A stretch of DNA of 64,000 nucleotides, from the NCBI GenBank assembly GCA_963682175.1, contig OY821792.1, positions 1,935,501 through 1,999,500 of the forward strand. The letters run 5' to 3'. The notes beneath the pieces were generated by a model, which was given only the letters and a program-made list of their open reading frames with translations, searched no databases and had not been told where the DNA came from. Made by a program: the position numbers and the translations under genes. This stretch comes from Triglochin maritima (taxonomy: Eukaryota > Streptophyta > Magnoliopsida > Alismatales > Juncaginaceae). Positions 57,660-64,000 of the stretch are shown here, one piece after another. Each line of letters opens with the position of its first letter. The stretch's first letter is position 1.

Positions 57660-58440
57660 ACTTAGTTGACACAACATTAAAAATTACATAATGTTAACAA
57701 CGATGTTAACTAATTTTATCCTTTCGTATAGTTATTTTTATTTTACTCTTTTCATTTGTTTATTCCTCAAACCAAGTCCCTGACGACCTTGTCGACGTCC
57801 GACACAATTTCTACGACGAGTCCCCCCCCCCCACTCATTTTCCCACGTCGCTGCACAATGCACACTCAAAGCAGAATAGTTGGCATTCGACGGTGATAAG
57901 TTGTTTTTATCTTCTCTCCTTTGGACCAGCTTCCTCGATTTGGGTTTTTTGATTGCTACTATTTTTCTGATTTTTTGTTGCATGTGTTGGTTTGGTTATG
58001 TTTCCTTTTTCCGTTTATGTTGTCTTGTTTTCACTCTTTCTTTACATTCGTCATGCCATTATAGTGTTTGCTGATGGGATGTGGTGTTGCTAACAATTAT
58101 GTTGTGTGATGTGTTGTGTTGTGATGTGCTTTGGTGTTGTGGTGGTTTGAAAATGGAAGTAGACACCTTACACTCACACAAGGGAATGCCCTGCTCGGTC
58201 AGATATGGAAATTTGGGCGACACCACCGCAATGATGAATTCCACCACCCTCAGTCATTTCACGTCAACTGCAACTAACAAAAGAGAATATGGGAAAGAAG
58301 GTGGTGGGTAACGACCCATTTTTTCTGCTTGAAAATTTATTTATTTTTTTGTTTTGGCGGGAGGTCATTGGGATGGCGGGAAAGATAAGAGTAAAGAGAG
58401 TTTATGGTTAAAATAACGGATTACAGAATGGTTAAGGTAA
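57660..58440. other. Non-coding interior of the Mutator-like element, DnaJ side
   Basis: Short frames on both strands without domains, and an 11-base C run (57822-57832). Positions 58090-58145 are tgtg-rich. Nothing identifies a captured host gene. Confidence 0.4.
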
Positions 58441-60165
58441 TTGTAACACCCATAATTCACACTCGGGACACACCAGTCAATCATGACTATAAACAAGCGA
58501 AAAATGGACATTAACAAAATATGATCAAGTCGATGCCTCAATTAAAAACAAACATAAGGTCAATGTTAGAGTACAATGCGAAAGGAAATACAAGAAGTTT
58601 AAAACCTACTACATCAAAACTATGAGATACAAGGAAATTACATCAGTCGAGCTCACGAACTAGTCCTTGCGTCCCAAGCCCAAGCCACCTCATGTCGTCT
58701 ACTGTGTCCCACCTGCACACGCACAAGCCACGTCAGAGTCTCGAAACAAGACTTTGTACGTCACCCCAACCCAACACTAAAACTAGGCCACTTCACCCCA
58801 ACGTTTCACACCAGTCTTGTGTCCTAAGGCAATCACGCGCCTAGCGAAGCCAAACATGCACCTCGACAAGACCATGCATCCGGCCCACAAAGCAACACCC
58901 TACTCCAACCATACGCCCGAGCCTGCGAGCCTTGCTCCTGCGGTCACTCGTCACAACGCTGGCGAGCTGACCAGTCTTGCATTCGGCTCTGGGAATCCAA
59001 CCACACGCCTGAGCTCGCGAGTCATGCTCCAGCGGTCAATTGTAACAATGCTGGTATATCATCCCAAACTGCCACAACAAAGGGAAACACCTTAACATCT
59101 AGTCATACATGTCTCACACATCATCTCACTACTACCACACGTCGAGCCCATGAGCAACGCTCCAACGGTCACTCGCCACTACGTGGATGGGCAACTCATT
59201 CCACAAACCTCTCTCTGAAACACATAAGGCAAGGATAAACACAATTTACCCCAAACATACGGGTCACACGACCCCAACAAATCATAACATAAGTTCCACT
59301 AAAGCATCCATAAATTACAGTGCAATAAACATAAACCCAAAGAAAAACAATAAATTACCCAACTAATGTAATCTACCACAAATATCTGAAAAGTCCAGGG
59401 AGAGCAATTTTCCCTAAATTAAATTATTGCATACAATTAAAAGTCCAGGATTTTCCCAATAAATGTTACAATTATTAATCATTTAATCAAATTAAATTTA
59501 GGATTTTCATGGCAATTAATTAAGTTATTCATAGTTTAATCAAATACGATCAATTAACATGATTTATTCTACAATTAACCCATATTAACTTATTCAACCA
59601 AATAATCAACAAAACCCAGGTTTTTCTGCAGATTACCCAATTTATTGATTATTTAAGCAAATATAAGCAAATATAATTAATTACGGGGTTTTAATGCAAA
59701 ATACCCAACACCAAAATCCACCAAAACCCCAATCCTAACCCTAAGCGACCAGCGACCCACGGTCGGTCGGCCGCCCGCCACCGCAGCACATGACCTCCAC
59801 TCTAGTCGCATCTGCAGCGTCAACTCCGGCCAATCTCGCGACCTCGACCCGGTTGAACCCGCGGCCACAACCCGACAATAACTCGTGGCCACTGGCGCTC
59901 TTCAATGCCCCAACTCCCTCCCAAATCCAAACTCAAACCAAAAGGGTGGATGATGTACCTTGAACCCAAATCGTCATGAGGAAGAAGACCGGAGAAGGGG
60001 ATGCTTCCCCTTCGCGCCTCTGCCTTGACGTCGACCTCTCTTGAGCTCCTCGTCGCTGCCAGAGCTGCTGGAGAAGGAGGAAAGGAAGATGAGGGAGAGA
60101 GGTGGGTTTGAGGATTAAGTTACGGATTGGGATTTGGGGGGGGGGGGGGGGGGTGGAGAGAGAAA
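58441..60165 (-). repeat. LTR-like repeat copy 2, inside the Mutator-like element
   Basis: It starts TGTAACACCC on the plus strand and is homologous, inverted, to 500-2493. It has the same terminal word, the gtcccacctgcacacg region (near 58707), the minisatellite word gagcaacgctcc (near 59153), the AT-rich middle and the GC-rich leader with ttctccggtcttcttcctca (about 59970-59990). An 18-base G run (60136-60153) sits where copy 1 has a ccctaaccctaacccc-like stretch. Either it inserted into the Mutator element or the element captured it. Confidence 0.7.
60136..60153 (+). repeat. Homopolymer of 18 G
   Basis: An uninterrupted G run within the LTR-like copy near the right end of the Mutator-like element. 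It is one of several G/C homopolymers in the window. Confidence 0.95.
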
Positions 60166-60325
60166 GAGAGTTAACCGTAACGGAAACGAGATGTCGTCAA
60201 TTTGAAGTGCACCAAACCAATTATGTGTTTAGGCAAGTGCACCCGAGTAAAATCCGAAAACTCAAGTGTAAAGATCTAATATCACTACTTGATAAATGCA
60301 CCCAAACAAATAACCATAGAAATTA

Positions 60326-60557
60326 TAATTATTCGTTGCTCTTTTAGTCTTACTTACCCTTTAGTCCACCAACTACAACACTAATAATAAATCAATTAAA
60401 ACTAGTGACAACCACGTGTTTTACACAGACTCTCTTCAGAGTGCATGGCTAAATGAAAAGGGAACTACTAAACGTCGCCCCAAAACTACTTAAATCGCCC
60501 CTTGAAATTACCAAATTGCCATTAACAATATATTTAATACCCATATCGTCCCGTGTC
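60326..60557. other. Spacer or 5' end of the second Mutator-like element
   Basis: No coding sequence. Words gtcgcccc and atcgccccttgaaatt (about 60473-60515) resemble Mutator terminal sequence, but the other terminus is beyond the window, so no inverted repeat can be tested. Confidence 0.35.
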
Positions 60558-60564
60558 TATAAAT
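60558..60564 (+). promoter_or_regulatory. TATA box of the transposase gene
   Basis: TATAAAT about 55 bp upstream of the inferred ATG at 60616. Confidence 0.55.
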
Positions 60565-60615
60565 TAGGCCTACGGTCTTGTATATTCATAATTTATCAGT
60601 AAAAACACCACGAAA

Positions 60616-63568
60616 ATGTCTGGCGAGGGTGATGCATCCGGTGAGGTAAGCCTGGCGTGGGGCAAAATTTGGGTCGAGCGTCTGCATTAGACGTCTCCCC
60701 CAAGGTGAGGGCGTCTGCGTAGGACGTCCTCCCCTTGGCCGAGGCGTCTAACGCAGATGCCTACGCAATGGGAGAGGCGTCTTATGTAGACGTCGTCCCC
60801 TTGGGTAAGGCGTCTTTAGTAGACGCCCTTCCCTTAGGCAAGGCGTCCTACGTAGACGCCTCACCCTTGGGGAGGGCGTTTAACTCAGACGTCCCACCCA
60901 TGGAGTAGGCGGCTAATCCAGACGCCTGGAATTTTTTGGTTTTTTTAATTTCGATTTTATTTTTGTAGGTTCCGTTGGAATATTTCGGTGGTGATGGAGT
61001 GAATTACAGTGAGTTATTTCAAACTACACAAATCTTTGCAACAATCGATGAAGCAAGTAAATGGGTTTTTTTGGTCGTGTCGTCGTACAAAACAAGATCA
61101 GATAGTCGGATGGATTGTTATTTGAGATGCGACCGGCGAAATCAAATGGAGTCTCGGGATATGGATACTGCACTTCGAAGAAACACCAAAAGAAAGGGTT
61201 GCGGTTGCCGTTTCGTAATAAAAGTGGTGGAGCGACGAGATCGTGATGGATGGGTTGTGGTTTTTAATAGTGGTAACATACATCACAACCACAGACTGAC
61301 AGTTTATCCAGAGGGTCATCGTCAAATTAGTGGTCTAAGTGCTAAGGCGAAGAAGATTGTTCGTGATATGACAGAGGCGCAAGCAAAACCGCGGAACATC
61401 TTGAAGGCAGTAAAAGAAAAATTACCGGAGGACAATCCAAATCAAAGGCATATTTATAATTTCAGAAATTACATGAGAACGACAAAATCTCAAGACCGGA
61501 ATCCTGTCCCGCAGTTTCTCTATCAAGCAGTGCAGTGTGAGTACTTACATTGGATTATGGCGGATCCAGAAACTAATGTCGTCACTCACGTTTTTTTGGC
61601 ACATCCGACGTCAGTCCAGTTGTTGCGGACATATCCATTCGTTATCTGCATGGATTCGACTTACAAGATGAACAAGTATAAGATGCCTTTGTTCGAAACG
61701 ATTGGGGTCACACCAACAAACATGAATTTCCTTATCGGATATGCGATTTTGATGGATGAATCTTACTCCAGTTACCTGTGGGTGATGGAGAAGTTGCGAG
61801 ATCTGTTATTGGGGACTGTCAGTCCGACTGCAATAATAACAGACCGGGAGTTAGGCCTTATGCGACCGGTGAGAGAGATTTTTCCTGACTCTGCTCATTT
61901 ACTCTGCACATGGCACATCAACAAAGACGTATTCAACTACGCATACCACATATTCAGCAAGAATAAGCAGATGGCAGAGACTTTGAGTCGTGGAAGATGG
62001 AGGAAAATCATGCTTTCTACTTCAGAAGCCGAGTATGATAGAGCGTTGTATGCTCTGAAAGATTTGTATAGAACGTGGCCGGCTATCACGGAGTATCTGG
62101 ACACCACGTGGTTGGTGCATAAAGAAAAGTTTGTGCTGAATTGGACGAAAAAAGTCCTTCATTTTGGGAACACCACGAATTGTAGGGTCGAAAGTGCTCA
62201 TTCGGCTCTAAAAGAGTGAATTTCTACATCGACTACAGCTCTGGACACTCTTTTCGAGCGCGTCAACGCGGCTATTGAAATGCAGCTGACGAATATTCGA
62301 AACTTTCTTGAAGACTCGAGAAGGCGAAATTTGACTAATTTCGGACATCCTCTATATCGTCACATAAATGGTCGAGTTTCGCATCACTGCTTGCAATTGC
62401 TGAGTCAGGAGGTGAAGAGAATGCAACAGTTAGATGATGAAGTTGAATATCGTTGTTAGTGTGCTTTTCTGACTTCTCATGGGATACCTTGCGCATGCAC
62501 CATCCGCGGATGTCTTGAATCAGACAACGGAATTTACTTAGAGCAGATTCATTCGTTCTGGAGGACACTTGTCATTGGGGAAGGAGCCGGGAATCCAGAG
62601 TTTGTGTCTCAGGCAGCTCAAGACGCCGAACATTTTCGCAGCCTGGTTGATGAGATTGCAGGAAGTGACCCTACCGTAATTCGATCTGCCACTCGGGTTT
62701 TATTCGAGCAGCTACACCCCGAACATTCGAATTTGAGAGAGCCTGCAGAAAAAACAAAGCTACGAGGTCGACCAAGGGGAAAGTCGACACGACGGGACCC
62801 TAGTGCGTTTGAGTATGCTGAGCGAGGTCGTGGTCGATCTTCAGGTAGTGGGAGTAGAGGTCGTGGTCGTTCTTCCGGTAGTGGAAGCAAAGGTCGTGGT
62901 CGATCTTCTGGTTCTTCGTCTGTGAGGGGAGGATCAGGTATACCATCCCTATATTTATTGTTATTATAATTTTGTTATTTATTTCAGTAAATATGTATCT
63001 TTTGTTATTATATGTAACTGTATTTTTTGTTTATATTGTAGTGACTGGGCGGGCTGACGTAGACGACTTCCCATATGTGGATAGAATTCCATGAATCATT
63101 ATGTCATTCCTACACCAGTGGAATGATGTACGTCCTGATGGAAACTGTGGATTTCGATGTGTCGCCGATATTTTCCACGGTGGTGAAGACAATTGGCAAC
63201 TCGTCCATCGTTCGATTTCAAATGAGATAGCTGCGAACCCATCTTTTTATGAGCACGTATACTACGACGGTGTGGCGCAGGCTCGTCACCGGATTAATTG
63301 GGGCGGGGGACCTTGTGGCGAGAATCACTACATGGAGACGTGGACGGACTTGTTTCCCATTGCAAATTTTTACAAGTGTGCAGTTATGTTCTTCTCTCTC
63401 GGAAATGATGGTTCGTTGTACCCATGTCTTACAGTTCTACCTTGGGAGAGTCCGCCTACCGTGACGAGACCGTGCAGAGAGTTGATTATTGCTCATCTAA
63501 AGAACGAAATGCGTGTAATGGTATCGACTTGCCTTTCCCTCCACTGTGACCCGATGACTATTAATTGA
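60616..63568 (+). pseudogene. Mutator-like transposase joined to an OTU cysteine-protease domain
   Basis: Inferred exons 60616-60645 (10 codons), 60969-62937 and 63042-63568 keep one frame (842 codons with the final stop). The first intron holds the 33-bp repeat array. Domains in order: a FAR1/GCM-like zinc cluster ending CGCRFVIK...HHNH (about 61195-61290); the MULE transposase core with CMDSTYKM (about 61645), ITDRELG (about 61835) and LLCTWHINKD (about 61893-61925); a SWIM finger CAFLTSHGIPCAC (62460-62498); an RGRGRSSGSGS-type Arg/Gly tail; and an OTU domain with the DGNCGFR active-site Cys (about 63131-63151). In-frame stops at 62217-62219, 62457-62459 and 63092-63094 inactivate it. Plant proteins of this layout exist and are often mislabelled in databases. 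A clear catalytic His for OTU was not found near the C-terminus. Confidence 0.85.
60670..60935. repeat. 33-bp dyad minisatellite, left array (intron 1 of the transposase gene)
   Basis: Eight units begin with GCGTCT or a variant at 60678, 60711, 60744, 60778, 60810, 60843, 60877 and 60909, so the period is 32-34 bp. Each unit is an imperfect hairpin of the form ggCGTCTa-n4-tAGACGcc, separated by linkers resembling ccCTTGGGg. In the frame shared with exon 2 the units read as an 11-residue repeat (for example GKASYVDASPL), with two internal stops. Confidence 0.92.
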
Positions 63569-63574
63569 AATTTT

Positions 63575-63835
63575 AAATACAAATTTGTTAAATTTGTTAA
63601 ACTAAATTATCATATTTATCACAATTGTTAAACTAAATCAAAATTTGTTAAACTAAATTATCACAATTGTTAAACTAAATCAAAATTTGTTAAACTAAAT
63701 TAAAACAATTGTTAAACTAAATCAAAAATTGTTAAAACTAAATATCACAAATGTTAAACTTAATAACAATTTGTTAAATTAAATTATCAGATTTATCACA
63801 ATTTATTAAAGTAATTATCAGATTTAATAATTAAA
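63575..63835. repeat. AT-rich short tandem repeat after the OTU exon
   Basis: About ten degenerate copies of (a/t)ttgttaaactaaat followed by tatca, caaaa or taaaac, about 22-26 bp apart. Confidence 0.85.
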
Positions 63836-63842
63836 AAAACAA

Positions 63843-64000
63843 AAATTGTGGAGGCGTCTGCGAGAGACGCCTCCCGCATGGTGGAGGCGTCTGTCGGAGA
63901 CGCCTCCTCCTTGGGGGAGACGTCTTACGAAGACGTCTCCTCCATCGGGGAGACGTCTGCCGCAGACGTCTCCCGTTATGGGTCGGCGTCCGAGGGAGAC
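63843..64000. repeat. 33-bp dyad minisatellite, right array (runs off the window)
   Basis: Five units start at 63854, 63887, 63920, 63953 and 63986, exactly 33 bp apart. Each has a hairpin such as gaggcgtct...agacgcctc or gagacgtct...agacgtctc. The frame reading VEASVGDASSL is open to the window end. Consensus matches the left array 3 kb away. Confidence 0.93.

Larger units (their letters stand above)
57515..60315. mobile_element. Mutator-like element with long terminal inverted repeats
   Basis: About 135-bp inverted repeats (57515 to about 57652 and about 60178-60315) start GG(G)TTATTTG and share words such as aattggtttggtg(t/c)actt and gatatt(g/a)gat. The same 10-bp sequence ATAGAAATTA flanks both ends (57505-57514 and 60316-60325), within the 9-11 bp range of Mutator elements. 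No transposase is present, so it is non-autonomous. Most of the interior (58441-60165) is a copy of the LTR-like family also seen at 500-2493. Confidence 0.8.

Noticed and set aside
60670..60935. 33-bp array as a CRISPR or as a normal coding exon
   Set aside because: The hairpin units are contiguous and lack unique spacers. As coding sequence, the frame matching exon 2 contains two internal stops plus the TAG at the acceptor, and good donor and acceptor sites flank it.

Overview
The window is nuclear DNA of a flowering plant, most likely a eudicot. Evidence is spliced genes with GT/AG introns, AT-rich introns and spacers, a plastid-targeted DnaJ chaperone, a bZIP gene with the sucrose-control upstream peptide, and dense plant retrotransposons (Athila, Tork/Tnt1-type Copia, chromovirus Gypsy, L1 and RTE LINEs, Mutator-like and mariner-like elements). 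The species cannot be fixed from sequence alone. No rRNA, tRNA or CRISPR array was seen.

Layout. 1-13.1 kb: long-terminal-repeat-like elements (500-2493; 4100-13105), the second split by an Athila-type element (about 4788-12353) that keeps gag and protease but has no reverse transcriptase or integrase. 13.2-14.7 kb: two related Copia LTR pieces facing each other. 14.7-17.9 kb: AT-rich spacer. 18.0-27.2 kb: host gene 1, an ALE2-like receptor kinase (+, 8 coding exons, 739 aa predicted). Its first intron repeats its own splice donor, and its third intron holds an RTE LINE fragment carrying a nested insert with a run of 65 C. 28.6-35.6 kb: L1 and mariner fragments, a Copia LTR and nested solo LTRs. 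37.1-42.8 kb: a complete but decayed Tork-type Copia element (-) with two LTRs and a 5-bp target duplication. 43.4-44.8 kb: host gene 2, a group-S1 bZIP factor with a conserved upstream peptide. 46.0 kb: a small MITE. 47.4-51.0 kb: a chromovirus Gypsy remnant lacking its integrase core. 54.0-57.35 kb: host gene 3, a plastid DnaJ (-, 7 exons, 456 aa predicted). 57.5-60.3 kb: a 2.8-kb Mutator-like element just upstream of the DnaJ gene, with long inverted ends and a 10-bp target duplication. 60.6-64.0 kb: a second Mutator-like element whose transposase runs into an OTU-protease domain, with a 33-bp dyad minisatellite on both sides of the coding exons.

The most unusual signal is a 10-bp palindrome, CGGTCGACCG, arranged in clusters at several loci. 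It lies in both LTRs of the Copia element, in solo LTRs of other families and in leader regions of further LTR-like elements. Copies are often paired about 21-24 bp apart, close to two helical turns, and the two LTRs of one Copia element differ by gain or loss of whole motif units. Many transposon reading frames are broken at TGA codons that look like CGA-to-TGA or TGG-to-TGA transitions, as expected of methylated, silenced elements. Exon coordinates are read by eye from splice sites and reading frame; they have not been checked against transcripts.
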